A stretch of 64,000 nt of DNA. It comes from Hordeum vulgare subsp. vulgare (Eukaryota > Streptophyta > Magnoliopsida > Poales > Poaceae). A model generated the notes under the pieces. That model made no database searches. It was not told the DNA's origin and was given only the letters and a program-made list of their open reading frames with translations. Within the stretch, counting starts at the first letter, position 1; each line of letters begins with the position of its first letter. The position numbers and the translations under genes were made by a program. The stretch spans positions 349,119,823-349,183,822 of the forward strand of contig NC_058524.1 in assembly GCF_904849725.1 (NCBI RefSeq), read 5' to 3'. Below are positions 1 to 11,415 of this stretch, piece by piece.

Positions 1-904
1 AACCATATAACTCAAATACGCATAAAACAACGTCGAACCTTAAGTGTGCAGACCCTGCGGGTTCGAGAACTATGTAGACATGACCCGAGAGACTCCTCGG
101 TCAATATCCAATAGCGGGACCTGGATGCCCATATTGGATCCTACATATTCTACGAAGATCTTATCGTTTGAACCTCAGTGCCAAGGATTCATATAATCCC
201 GTATGTCATTCCCTTTGTCCTTCGGTATGTTACTTGCCCGAGATTCAATCGTCAGTATCCCCATACCTATTTCAATCTCGTTTACCGGCAAGTCTCTTTA
301 CTCGTTCCGTAATACAAGATCCCGTAACTTACACTAAGTCACATTGCTTGCAAGTCTTGTGTGTGATGTTGTATTACCGAGTGGGCCCCGAGATACCCCT
401 TCGTCACACGGAGTGACAAATCTCAGTCTTGATCCATACTAACTCAACTAACACCTTCGGAGATACCTGTAGAGCATCTTTATAGTCACCCAGTTACGTT
501 GCGACGTTTGATACACACAAAGTATTCCTCCGGTGTCAGTGAGTTATATGATCTCATGGTCATAGGAACAAATACTTGACACGCAGAAAACAGTAGCAAC
601 AAAATGACACGATCAACATGCTACGTCTATTAGTTTGGGTCTAGTCCATCACGTGATTCTCCTAATGACGTGATCCAGTTATCAAGCAACAACACCTTGT
701 TCATAATCAGAAGACACAGACTATCTTCGATCAACTGGCTAGCCAACTAGAGGCTTGCTAGGGACAGTGTTTTGTCGATGTATCCACACATGTAAATGAG
801 TCTTCATTCAATAAAATTATAGCATGGATAATAAACGATTATCTTGATAGAGGAATTATAATAATAACTATATTTATTATTGCCTCTAGGGCATAATTCC
901 AACA
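1..904 (-). mobile_element. Angela/BARE-1/WIS-type LTR, reverse strand, 5' part
   Basis: Read on the minus strand, this begins at 904 with TGTTGGAATTATGCCC, the known start of BARE-1/Angela/WIS LTRs, and runs off the left window edge. Positions 1 to about 410 are the inverted near-copy of 5007-5405, because both are the same part of this LTR. The LTR start directly abuts leader sequence of a plus-strand Angela copy, so this is best read as the 5' LTR of a second Angela element inserted in reverse into the first. The rest lies to the left of the window. Confidence 0.9.
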
Positions 905-1298
905 CACCGTTGCTACAGTTCGTCGTTTCGAGACACCATCGGGTGTGATAGACTCAACGTTCACATACAACGGGTGCAAAACAGTTGCGCACGCAGAACA
1001 CTCGGGTTAAGCTTGACGAGCCTAGCATGTGCAGACATGGCCTCGGAACACATGAGACCGAAAGGTCGATCATGAATCATATAGATGATATGATTAGCAT
1101 AGGGATGCTTACCACTGAAACTATGCTCAACTCACGTGATGATCGGACTTGAGCTAGTGTAAGTGGATCATGAACCACTCAAATGACTAGAGAGATGTAC
1201 TTTTTGAGTGGGAGTTTAGCGAGTAATTTGATTAAGTTAAACTCTAATTATCTTGAACATAGTCTAAGTCCACTTTGAATATATTTGTGTTGTAGATC
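905..1298 (+). other. Angela untranslated leader, 3' part
   Basis: This stretch between the reverse LTR and the gag start resembles the Angela leader, which is non-coding and ends just before the gag ATG. No PBS is visible because the 5' part is cut off. I see no other gene here. Confidence 0.75.
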
Positions 1299-4200
1299 AT
1301 GGCTCACGCGACAGTCACCCTGAATTTTAATACCTTCCTAGAGAAAGCTAAGTTGAAAGATGATGGAAGCAACTTTGTAGACTTGGCTCGTAATCTTAAG
1401 CTAATCTTACAAGTTGGGAAGAAGGATTATGTCCTTAATGTTGCGCTAGGAGATGAACCACCCGCTATGGCTGATCAGGATGTTAAGAACGCTTGGTTAG
1501 CACGTAAGGAGGACTACTCAGTAGTTCAATGTGCAGTCTTGAATGGCTTAGAGCTGGGACTTCAACGTCGCTTTGAGCGTCATGGAGCATTTGAGATGTT
1601 CCAGGAGTTGAAGTTTATCTTTCAGAAGAACGCCCGAATCGAGAGGTATGAGACCTCCGATAAATTCTATGCTTGCAAGATGGAGGAGAACTCGTCTGTC
1701 AGTGAACATGTGCTCAGAATGTCTGGGTACTCAAACCGTCTAGCTGAGTTGGGGATTGAACTCCCGCAAGAAGCTATCACTGACAGAATCCTTCAATCAC
1801 TGCCGCCAAGCTATAAAGGCTTTGTGTTGAACTACAACATGCACGGGATGAACAAGTCTCCCGGCGAGTTGTTTGCGATGCTGAAAGTCACAGAGTCTGA
1901 ACTCCGTAAAGAGCATCAAGTGTTGATGGTGAATAAGACCACTAGTTTCAAGAGAAACGGCAAAGGCAAGAAGGGTAATTCAAAGAAGAGCGGCAAGCCT
2001 GTTGCCAATCCGACGAAGAAACCCAAAGCTGGACCTAAGCCTGAAACAGAGTGTTACTATTGCAAGGGTATGGGTCACTGGAAGCGCAATTGCCCCAAGT
2101 ACCTGGCTGATAAGAAGGCGGCCAAAGAAAAATCAGGTATATTTGATATACATGTTATTGATGTGTACTTAACCGGCTCTCGTAGTAGTGCCTGGGTATT
2201 CGATACCGGTTCTGTTGCTCATATTTGCAACTCGAAACAGGAACTGCGGAATAGACGAAGGCTGGCGAAAGATGAAGTGACGATGCGCGTAGGAAATGGT
2301 TCCAAGGTTGATGCAATCACCGTCGGCACAGTTTCACTTCAGTTACCATCAGGATTAGTTATGAACTTGAATCATTGTTATTTAGTGCCTGCGTTGAGCA
2401 TGAACATTATATCTGAATCTTGTTTATTGCGAGATGGTTACTCTTTTAAGTCAGAGAATAATGGTTGTTCTATTTCTATGAGTAACATCTTTTATGGGCA
2501 TGCACCCAATGTGAGAGGATTGTTCATATTGAATCTTGATAGTGATACACACATACATAACAATGAGACCAAAAGAGTTAGAGTTAACAATGATAACGCC
2601 ATATTTTTGTGGCACTGCCGCTTGGGTCATATTGGTGTAAAGCGCATGAAGAAACTCCATGTCGATGGACTTTTGGAGTCACTTGACTTTGATTCACTTG
2701 ACACGTGCGAACCATGCCTCATGGGCAAGATGACTAAAACTCCGTTCTCCGGAACAATGGAGCGTGCAAGTGACTTGTTGGAAATCATACATACCGATGT
2801 GTGTGGTCCGATGAGCGTAGTGGCACGCGGCGGATATCGTTATTTTCTCACCTTCACTCATGATTTGAGTAGATATGGTTATGTCTACTTAATGAAGCAC
2901 AAGTCTGAAACATTTGAAAAGTTCAAGCAATTTCAGAGTGAAGTTGAAAATCATCGTAACAAGAAGATCAAGTTCCTACGGTCTGATCGTGGGGGTGAAT
3001 ATCTGAGTTTCGAGTTTGGTGCTCACTTAAGACAATGTGGAATTGTTTCACAGTTGACACCGCCTGGAACACCACAGCGTAATGGTGTGTCCCAACGTCG
3101 TAATCGTACTTTATTAGAGATGGTGCGATCTATGATGTCTCTTACCGATTTGCCGTTATCGTTTTGGGCTTATGCATTAGAAACACCTGCATTCACTTTA
3201 AATAGGGCACCATCAAAATCCGTTGAGACGACACCATACGAACTGTGGTATGGCAAAAGGCCAAAGTTGTCGTTTCTTAAAGTTTGGGGATGTGATGCTT
3301 ATGTCAAAAAGCTTCAGCCTGAAAAGCTGGAAGCCAAAGCGGAAAAGTGCATCTTCATAGGTTACCCGAAAGAGACAGTTGGGTACACCTTCTATCTCAA
3401 ATCCGAGGGCAAAGTGTTTGTTGCTAAAAACGGAGCTTTTCTCGAGAAGGAGTTTCTCTCGAGAGAATTGAGTGGGAGGAAGATAGAACTTGATGAGGTT
3501 GTCGAACCTCTCATCCCTCTAGATGGTGGCGCGGGGCAAGGGGGAACCTCTGTCGTTGCGACGCCGGTTGAGGAGGAAGTTAATGATGATGATCATGAAA
3601 CTCCGGTTCAAGTTTCTGTCGAACCACGCAGGTCAACGAGACCACGTGCTGCTCCAGAGTGGTACGGTAATCCCGTCTTGTCAATCATGTTGTTAGAAAA
3701 CAATGAACCTGCAAGTTATGAAGAAGCAATGGTGGGCCCGGATTCCAACAAATGGCTAGAAGCCATGAAGTCTGAGATAGGATCCATGTATGAGAACAAA
3801 GTGTGGACTTTGGAAGTACTACCTGAGGGCCGCAAGGCTATTCAGAACAAATGGATCTTTAAGAGGAAGACGGACGCTGACGGCAATGTGACCGTTTATA
3901 AAGCTCGACTTTTGGTAAAGGGTTTTTCACAAGTTCAAGGAGTTGACTACGATGAGACATTCTCACCCGTAGCGATGCTTAAGTCCGTCAGAATCATGTT
4001 AGCAATAGCTGCATTTTTCGATTATGAAATCTGGCAGATGGATGTCAAAACGGCGTTCCTTAACGGTTTCCTTAAGGAAGACTTGTATATGATGCAACCC
4101 GAAGGTTTTGTCGACCCTAAGAATGCTAACAAGGTGTGCAAGCTCCAGCGATCCATTTATGGACTGGTGCAAGCATCTCGGAGTTGGAACAAACGCTTTG

Positions 4201-5006
4201 ATGAGGTGATCAAAGCATTTGGGTTTATACAAGTGTTTGGAGAATCTTGTATTTACGAGAAAGTGAGTGGGAGCTCTGTGGCGTTTCTAATATTATATGT
4301 GGATGACATATTGCTGATTGGAAACAACGTAGAGTTTTTGGAGAGCGTAAAGGATTACTTGAATAAAAGTTTCTCTATGAAGGACCTAGGAGAAGATGCT
4401 TACATTCTAGGCATTAAGATCTACAGGGATTGATCAAAACACCTCATAGGACTTTCACAAAGCACATACCTTGATAAAGTTTTGAAGAGGTTCAAAATGG
4501 AACAGTCCAAGAAAGGGTTCTTGCCAGTTTTACAAGGTACGAGATTGAGTAAGACTCAGTGCCCACCGACTGATGAGGATAGAGAGCATATGAGCACCGT
4601 CCCCTATGTTTCAGCCATAGGTTCTATCATGTATGCAATGTTGTGCACTAGACCGGACGTTAGCCTGGCCATAAGTATGGCAGGCAGGTTCCAGAGTAAT
4701 CTAGGAGTGGATCACTGGACGGCGGTCAAGAATATCCTGAAGTACCTGAAAAGGACTAAGGAGATGTTTCTCGTGTATGGAGGTGACGAAGAGCTCGCCG
4801 TAAAGGGTTACGTCGATGCAAGCTTTGACACAGATCCGGACGACTCTAAGTCGCAGACCGGATACATATTTATTCTTAATGGGGGTGCGGTAAGCTGGTG
4901 CAGTTCCAAGCAAAGCGTCGTAGCAGATTCTACATGTGAAGCGGAGTACATGGCTGCCTCAGAGGCGGCTAAGGAGGGTGTCTGGATGAAGCAGTTCATA
5001 ACGGAG
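1299..5006 (+). pseudogene. Angela-type copia gag-pol polyprotein, inactivated
   Basis: One continuous frame encodes, in order, a UBN2-type gag, a CX2CX4HX4C zinc knuckle near residue 252, an aspartic protease with DTG at residue 302, a GAG-pre-integrase region, integrase, reverse transcriptase with YVDD at about residue 1000, and RNase H. The integrase DD35E triad is broken: Asp500 and Asp563 are present, but the position 36 residues after Asp563 (residue 599, codon 3093-3095) is CAA, Gln instead of Glu. A single in-frame TGA at 4431-4433, probably from an AGA codon, cuts the frame in RT. It reads on without a frameshift through RNase H to 5006. The frame then enters LTR sequence and stops at 5066, so the last 20 or so codons are not copia protein. 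The family normally acts in cytoplasmic particles and the nucleus to copy and integrate the element; this copy cannot do so alone. Confidence 0.9.
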
Positions 5007-6307
5007 AGGTATCTCGGGGCCCACTCGGTAATACAACATCACACACAAGCCTTGCAAGCAATGTGACTTAGTGTAAGTTACGGGATCTTGTATTACGGAA
5101 CGAGTAAAGAGACTTGCCAGTAAACGAGATTGAAATAGGTATGGGGATACTGACGATTGAATCTCGGGCAAGTAACATACCGAAGGACAAAGGGAATGAC
5201 ATACGGGATTATATGAATCCTTGGCACTGAGGTTCAAACGATAAGATCTTCGTAGAATATGTAGGATCCAATATGGGCATCCAGGTCCCGCTATTGGATA
5301 TTGACCGAGGAGTCTCTCGGGTCATGTCTACATAGTTCTCGAACCCGCAGGGTCTGCACACTTAAGGTTCGACGTTGTTTTATGCGTATTTGAGTTATAT
5401 GGTTGGTTACCGAATGTTGTTCGGAGTCCCGGATGAGATCACGGACGTCACGAGGGTTTCCGGAATGGTCCGGAAACGAAGATTGATATATAGGATGACC
5501 TCATTTGATTACCGGAAGGTTTTCGGAGTTACCGGGAATGTACCGGGAATGACGAATGGGTTCCGGGAGTTCACCGGGGGGGCAACCCACCCCGGGGAAG
5601 CCCATAGGCCTTGGGGGTGGCGCACCAGCCCTTAATGGGCTGGTGGGACAGCCCAAGAAGGCCCTATGTGACATAGGAAGAAAATCAAAGAGAAAAGAAA
5701 AAAAGAGGAGGTGGGAAAAGGGGGAAGGACTCCTCCTTCCAAACCTAGTTGGACTCGGTTTGGAAGGGGAGGGCTGCCCCCCTTGGCTCGGCCGAAGCCC
5801 TTAGGGGTCCTTGGACCCCCAAGGCAAGGCTCCCCCTCTTCCCCCTATATATACGGAGGTTTTAGGGCTGATTTGAGACGACTTTTCCACGGCAGCCCGA
5901 CCACATACCTCCACGGTTTTTCCTCTAGATCGCGTTTCTGCGGAGCTCGGGCGGAGCCCTGCTGAGATAAGATCACCACCAACCTCCGGAGCGTCGTCAG
6001 GCTGATGGAGAACTCTTCTACCTCTCTGTCTCTCTTGCTGGATCAAGAAGGCCGAGATCATCGTCGAACTGTACGTGTGCTGAACGCGGAGGTGCCGTCC
6101 ATTCGGCACTAGATCATGGGACTGATCGCGGGACGGTTCGCGGGGCGGATCGAGGGACGTGAGGATGTTCCACTACATCAACCACGTTCACTAAAGCTTC
6201 TGCTGTACGGTCTACAAGGGTACGTAGATCACACATCCCCTCTCGTAGATGGACATCACCATGATAGGTCTTCGTGCGCGTAGGAAAATTTTTGTTTCCC
6301 ATGCGAC
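5001..6307 (+). repeat. Angela 3' LTR, missing its first ~490 bases and extreme end
   Basis: By comparison with the reverse LTR at 1-904, this copy starts around LTR position 490. It ends in the usual GTTTCCCATGCGAC motif but lacks the terminal CCCAACA-type end. The fusion with RNase H falls in ACGGAG (5001-5006), which belongs to both partners. Confidence 0.88.
5846..5853 (+). promoter_or_regulatory. LTR TATA box
   Basis: TATATATA follows a pyrimidine-rich stretch inside the Angela LTR. It matches the position expected for the LTR promoter at the U3/R boundary of this family. The LTR is a 3' copy, so any transcript would run into the flanking Sukkula element. Confidence 0.5.
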
Positions 6308-6317
6308 ATTAGTTGAC
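6308..6317. other. Junction segment between Angela and Sukkula
   Basis: Ten bases fit neither LTR. The last five, TTGAC at 6313-6317, equal the five bases immediately right of the Sukkula element (15436-15440). They may be the left target-site copy that survived a deletion of the outer Sukkula LTR. Confidence 0.45.
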
Positions 6318-6398
6318 ACAGTGCAACCCAGCGACAGATCAGGCCCAAAGTGTGACAACAAGTATTTAAAAAAATACAAGGGAAAAATAAAATAAAAT

Positions 6399-6470
6399 GG
6401 GGCAGCTGGGATTTGAACCCAGGACATGTGGGTGCAAATTCGCTTGGTTGACCAGCTGGCTAGCTGACAT
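6399..6470 (-). other. tRNA-like module 1 in Sukkula 3' LTR
   Basis: On the minus strand there is a B-box-like GGTTCAAATCC at 6409-6419 within a perfect 5-bp, 7-nt-loop T-arm hairpin (6406-6422). An A-box-like TAGCCAGCTGG lies at 6452-6462, with one mismatch to the A-box consensus. Box spacing is tRNA-like. The acceptor and anticodon stems are not convincing, so this is tRNA-derived rather than a tRNA gene. Confidence 0.5.
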
Positions 6471-6558
6471 GCTTGTGACAAAATTGGTTCCTACGCTAGA
6501 TGAATAAGCACCACGCCGAACCTGAACCAAAAATCAAACAAAACAGCAAAATAAGTAG

Positions 6559-6627
6559 GGTTGTCTGGGATTCGAACCCGAGACCCCTTGGTTCAGAGTG
6601 TGGCTCGCTACCAGCTCGGCTAACAAC
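6559..6627 (-). other. tRNA-like module 2 in Sukkula 3' LTR
   Basis: On the minus strand there is a consensus A box TAGCCGAGCTG (6612-6622), a consensus B box GGTTCGAATCC (6568-6578), and outer ends that can pair over five bases (GTTGT with ACAAC). A proper anticodon stem is not formed. It lies about 160 bp from module 1, and each module is flanked by an A-rich stretch, suggesting a tandem SINE-like unit. Confidence 0.55.
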
Positions 6628-8166
6628 ATGCTTGCGAAAGGCAACAACATCAAGGCTTTCTATAACTAGAACTTCGGACGTTCTACAGGAAAAAGAAAGA
6701 AAATACGCACAACCTGTACGCATAACCGGCACAGCTCAGTTCGTCGGGGACACACGGAGGGCGACGTAAGAGATTGCAGGGTGGCTCCCACGGGGCTCTT
6801 TGCCGGCGGGCCGGGCAGATCCGTACGAGGGGGCCCGTTCCCGAGGCTGTAGGCGTCGGGCGCAGCTGTCGATCTAGGGCGGCGGCGGCGGTCTCCCGTT
6901 CTGCTCCTGGCAGAAGAACGAGCATAGGGAGAGATTAGAACAGAGGAGGGAGAAGAAAAGAGAGAGGGAGAAGAGAGGGATGGCATAGGGGCATCAGCTT
7001 AGCTCGGATCGACATGCACAGGGGCGTTGGCTTGCTCGGCTTCAAATCCACTCGGAATTGGGGCGCGGTCCCACAGCAGGCTGCTCCTTCGAAGCCACAA
7101 ACAAGCCTCGAGGTCCTGATTATAGAAACGAGAGAGGGAGAAAAGAGCATGAGCAGAAGAAACGGGTAAGGAGAGGAGGAGATGGAGCTCTAGTACCGTA
7201 TCTGGAAGGCGAGGTGGGACGCGCCGAAGGACAAGGGCGGCTTACCTCGATCCCAACTGGATCGAGCGTTGCAGCTAGGTGGATCGGGGCTTGGAGTCCC
7301 GGTTGGGCTCGAGCTCCTGGATGAGGGGAGACAGTGGGTGCGGGGCTGAAAACGAGGTGAGCGGTCGGGACTGGGGCGGCGCTGGTTGGCTACGAGGGGA
7401 TCGGGATGAGATCCCGAGGTGGAAGAGGCTGGCGGCGGCGGGTCGATGGGACTAGGGATGGATGGGTGGAGCGGAATTCTAGGCTAGGGTTGGACTGCTA
7501 TATACTCTCGGATTAGGCTAGGGCTATCTTATCCCTTTGATTGAAATCGAACGGTCGAAATTATTAGGTTAGGGAGTCTAGTGGACAATCCGATGACGGT
7601 TTGTGGTAAAACGGGGTTGATCCGGACCCAATGGTTATGACCGTGTGTTTCGGGTGCCGGGAGGTTTTTGGACTAGGTTGCGTGTAGGGTCGGTGCACTG
7701 TGCACAGGGGCTAGGTGGAGATGAGAGGGAAAACGGGCAGCCCGGCAACGAGATTTATAAATACCGGAAAACGTCCAACGATAGACCGAATACGGTGCCG
7801 CTACGGTCGACCGTTCGGGTACCAGACGGACTCCGATTGCGACGAAACTTGACAGACGGCCTAGCTACAATTAATTACGACCGCACGCCAAGTTCCAACC
7901 CAATCAGAGAAAATTTTAAACACACTTTTAAAACAGGGTTCGACGATGTCGCGGACACGTGCGTGTGTGAACGGGCTCAGAACGAACAACGACGAGAACC
8001 GACAACTAACAACGGATGCAAGTTTTGAAAACTGGCGGCAGCGAAGATGCCGATGCAATGCAGATGGTGCGAATGATGCGATGATGATGCGACAAATTAA
8101 AATACCCACACGACGGAAACGGAAAGGAAAGGGAATCTTCTGGAACGTCGGCATCGGGCTGTCACA

Positions 8167-11100
8167 ACTCTCCTACACTACAAGAGGATCTCGCCCCGAG
8201 ATCCAAGAATGAAAGGGGGAGAGGATGAGAAAGAACAAGAGGTAAAAACTTAGTCACTTCTTTGACAAACGAGTGAAACCAACGATCCTTGAAGGTTGCA
8301 AGGCGATGAGGAGTGAAATGAGAAAGAAGCAAGAATTCACGGAAAATTTCGGCAGCACTTCGGTAGGAAAATGGGACAAAAATTTGATAAGATGGAAGAA
8401 ATAGACAATATACATATCAAACAACTAAATAGAACAAGGGAACACCATGATCTTGACAGAACAACAAGATTGATCCAAAAGAGCAACATCACAATGCCTC
8501 TGGAACAAGAGAATAGGAACTAGCTCATACGGAAGAAGAGAATGAAGAAAAGAATGACAACTATCATCACGATAGAATTGAAGAGCCGTAGGACAGAGAA
8601 TTGACAGAGTAGTTGGAAAACCAACAACGAAAAGAACAAGATAGTAGTGGGCTTGTGAAAATCATCTCAACAAATATGAGGTGACAACCAACCACTGAAA
8701 GAAACAAGGATTGATTGGGAGAAACAAGATATGAACAATTACTTACACCAAGAGGATACATTGAGAACTTGGATTAATGACACGCACCATGATAGCAACA
8801 ATCCATAGGAAAATCTTTAGGTGAAATCCAACCAAGATAGCTCAATGAATAAGCCATGGGTTGCAAATATCTCATGATCATAGAATTGGTGGGTTTCATT
8901 ATCTCATACTTGAAAGGAAAACTCTTCGAGGCTCCTACACTAACAAGAAGGATATAATACCACCTCAAAGGATAAAGGAAGAACAAATGCACTGGAAATG
9001 CAAGAGAAAGAAAACTTGAGGTTCTTCAATAAGAATCTTGAAGAACACTTGAGAATGAATTGACATAATGAGCCGCTCCGTAAGAAGAATTTAGATTACT
9101 AAGAACAAGAATAAGAATTATGTTATGCTTGTCCTTCATCAAGTTTAATTGATGACAAGCAGCGGATTTAGCATACCACTTATTCTTCTTGAAATGATCT
9201 TGAAGAGACAGAGAGATAAGCACCACTTGAAGCATAATTGAAGGAAGCACCGGTAAGAATTCACAATTGAAAGGGAACACCACGAATTAATGGAGAAACA
9301 AGAGAATGAAGGGATCATAAGCCACCTGAGAGAAAACTTGAACATGGCACCGGATAATCAAGAGACGAACGAAGAGACAACAATTGAGAAGAATTGAGGA
9401 TGAAAGGTGAAAGCTGAGAACGAAGAATCTTGTAAAATGATGGCCTTCGGAGGCTCAAGAATGAAAACAACTCAGAAATGCACCGGATAGCAAGAAATGG
9501 ATACTCATGATTGGCAACAATTAAAATGATGGCACAAGGCTGAAATGATGAATCTACTAGAGAATGGACCAAGATTTGAGTGAAACACTCCTTCAGATTC
9601 CCAAGGTGAGAATGATGACGAAAAACAACACCAAGAATAGCTGAGACACTCCGGAATAAAGAAGAATGCAAGGTTGAGCCAAATATGTGAATTAATTCAA
9701 ATAGATCATGGAGAAGGGATATGACTGATGAAATTCATACTTACGTCATAGTTTAAAAGAATTAATGATCTCCAGAAAAAGATTAAAAGAGCCAGATAAG
9801 ATCCTGGGAAAAACCTGTGGGTTATGGGCCCACTCAAAGAAATCACCGTTGAAAAGATTGCTAGCAAGAGGGATATTGCACCGGTAGAAATGAAAACTTG
9901 ATGAGGATAGCACCTCGAAATAATTAAAGAATTGAAAGCAAGAAACTTCTGAGGTAACTTCAACGCTCCGGATAGAAAAGAGAGGAATGAATAACAAGAA
10001 GAGTGATAAGAATTTCCAACATGGGAAAAATTATAAGGATGAAAAGGATATGATGAACACGGACAACTGAATTAAATTCACCGGTAAGGACGACAAGAAT
10101 GAATAAAGATGAACATGACGCTCCTGAAAATCTTCACAACGAATCACCGGGTAAGAGAGAAAAGAACACACAGCGGAAGCACAATGAAAAGAAAACTCTT
10201 GGATGAAAATTGAATCACTAAAGAAAAGGGTGGGAGGGCGGGGAAAAACAAAGACAACTTGGGACGGATGAGACAAACTTCGGAAAGAAATGAGAGATTG
10301 ATCTTGCAAAATTGGAGAGGATTGAATTTACTTGGAGAGAAACACACCGGTTGAATGGAATTGATACGATGACTCCGGTTGACAAGAATTGACATGACAA
10401 TTGAACGAACAAAAGAATTTCCATTCTCACATAAAAATATGAGAACACCTCTTAGAAAGATCTGAAATCACCACTTGACATCGAAGCAACTGAATGACCA
10501 TATTTCAACAAAACAAAGGGTGTGGCTTATGAAACAAGCCAGAACAAACTCATGACAAAGATTTCCGCTCGATATTTTCATGGACAGGATCGCACGGGCT
10601 CGATTTTACAGCAACCATCAAGTGCAAGGCAATGCACCCGACATACGAAGCGTCCCCGAGTCGTAGCAAGCTACAAGGACTCTTTAAGACACAACGTGTA
10701 CCGCTGTAAGTCGACCGTGAACAAACGAATCCACTAGATGTCGAACCCCAACCTAACATCATGTATTTGTTGGAAGATTGTCCTATAAGTAACTACTTGA
10801 ATTCCCACCTATGAATTCACGAAATATCTGGTCATGCAATCTGGTACACGGATACAAGGAGTAATATTCACTCAACTCCTATACTAACACGTCACCTGTA
10901 TCACATCCGTCAACACACAACCAGAATCTCAGACCTTCATCTACTACAGACCCTCGTGATCACAACGATACAAAGTATGGCAGTACTCCCGAACAATCTA
11001 CACCAGTACTGGGGACATCGGGGTTATCTCGCCACTACTAGTATTGAAGCAATTACGAACATCCTTCGTTCTTAGATACTAAGAAATTTGAATGATAACG

Positions 11101-11415
11101 ATGTGCTCAAGAATCCCCTGGAGCTCAACTCCCCTGAAACTTAAAGCAGATAGGAGGCACCAAGATAGAACTCCGTCACATCGGCAACATATAGATTCCA
11201 AGAATATCCGCGTGATCCTAAAAAAAATTGAGTGAGAAGAGGAGTAGAATTAAATTATTACGTCAAGATTCCTCACCAGACCATAGAAGAGGAGAAAAAA
11301 GAATCCTACTCTCCGGTATATAACTAGACTCAAATTATTTTTTCACTAGACTCGACTCGGCCAAGTTCGATCAATCAAGGGGGCTCCTAGGTCGGTCCTT
11401 GCTCTGATACCAACT
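8167..11415 (-). other. Sukkula LARD internal domain, non-coding
   Basis: About 3.25 kb between the LTRs has no convincing reading frame on either strand; the longest is near 118 codons and matches nothing I know. The sequence is purine-rich on the plus strand. It shows recurring CACCGG or CTCCGG words between about 9250 and 10380. A short purine run (read on minus) touches the 3' LTR and is a candidate polypurine tract. The domain presumably carries packaging and replication signals as RNA. Confidence 0.75.
11401..11412 (-). other. Primer-binding site of Sukkula
   Basis: On the minus strand TGGTATCAGAGC lies three bases after the LTR end GGGCGTGACA. This is the standard plant PBS complementary to the 3' end of initiator methionine tRNA. 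It fixes the orientation of the element and proves that 11416-15435 is the 5' LTR. Confidence 0.92.

Larger units (their letters stand above)
905..6307 (+). mobile_element. Angela-type Ty1/copia retrotransposon, damaged
   Basis: The plus-strand element keeps the 3' end of its leader, one long gag-pol frame and a truncated 3' LTR. Its 5' LTR and primer-binding site are not in the window, being displaced by the reverse LTR at 904/905. The 3' side is rearranged: the RNase H region is fused directly to the middle of the LTR at 5001-5006. The LTR lacks its last roughly 11 bases at 6307. Confidence 0.88.
6318..8166 (-). repeat. Sukkula 3' LTR, truncated
   Basis: It aligns with 13586-15435 almost base for base. 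It keeps only the LTR 5' half, starting at 8166 with TGTGACAGCCC on the minus strand. About 2.17 kb of the outer LTR is missing. Confidence 0.9.

Noticed and set aside
4482..5066. Separate 194-codon gene
   Set aside because: Same frame as gag-pol after one TGA; it is the RNase H part, and its last codons are LTR sequence.
1..5405. Large inverted repeat (1-410 with 5007-5405) as ends of a DNA transposon
   Set aside because: Both arms are the same inner part of the Angela LTR in opposite orientation; neither arm is at an element end.
6559..6627. Functional tRNA gene
   Set aside because: A and B boxes and a T-arm are present, but the D and anticodon stems do not form; repeated LTR context favours a tRNA-derived repeat.
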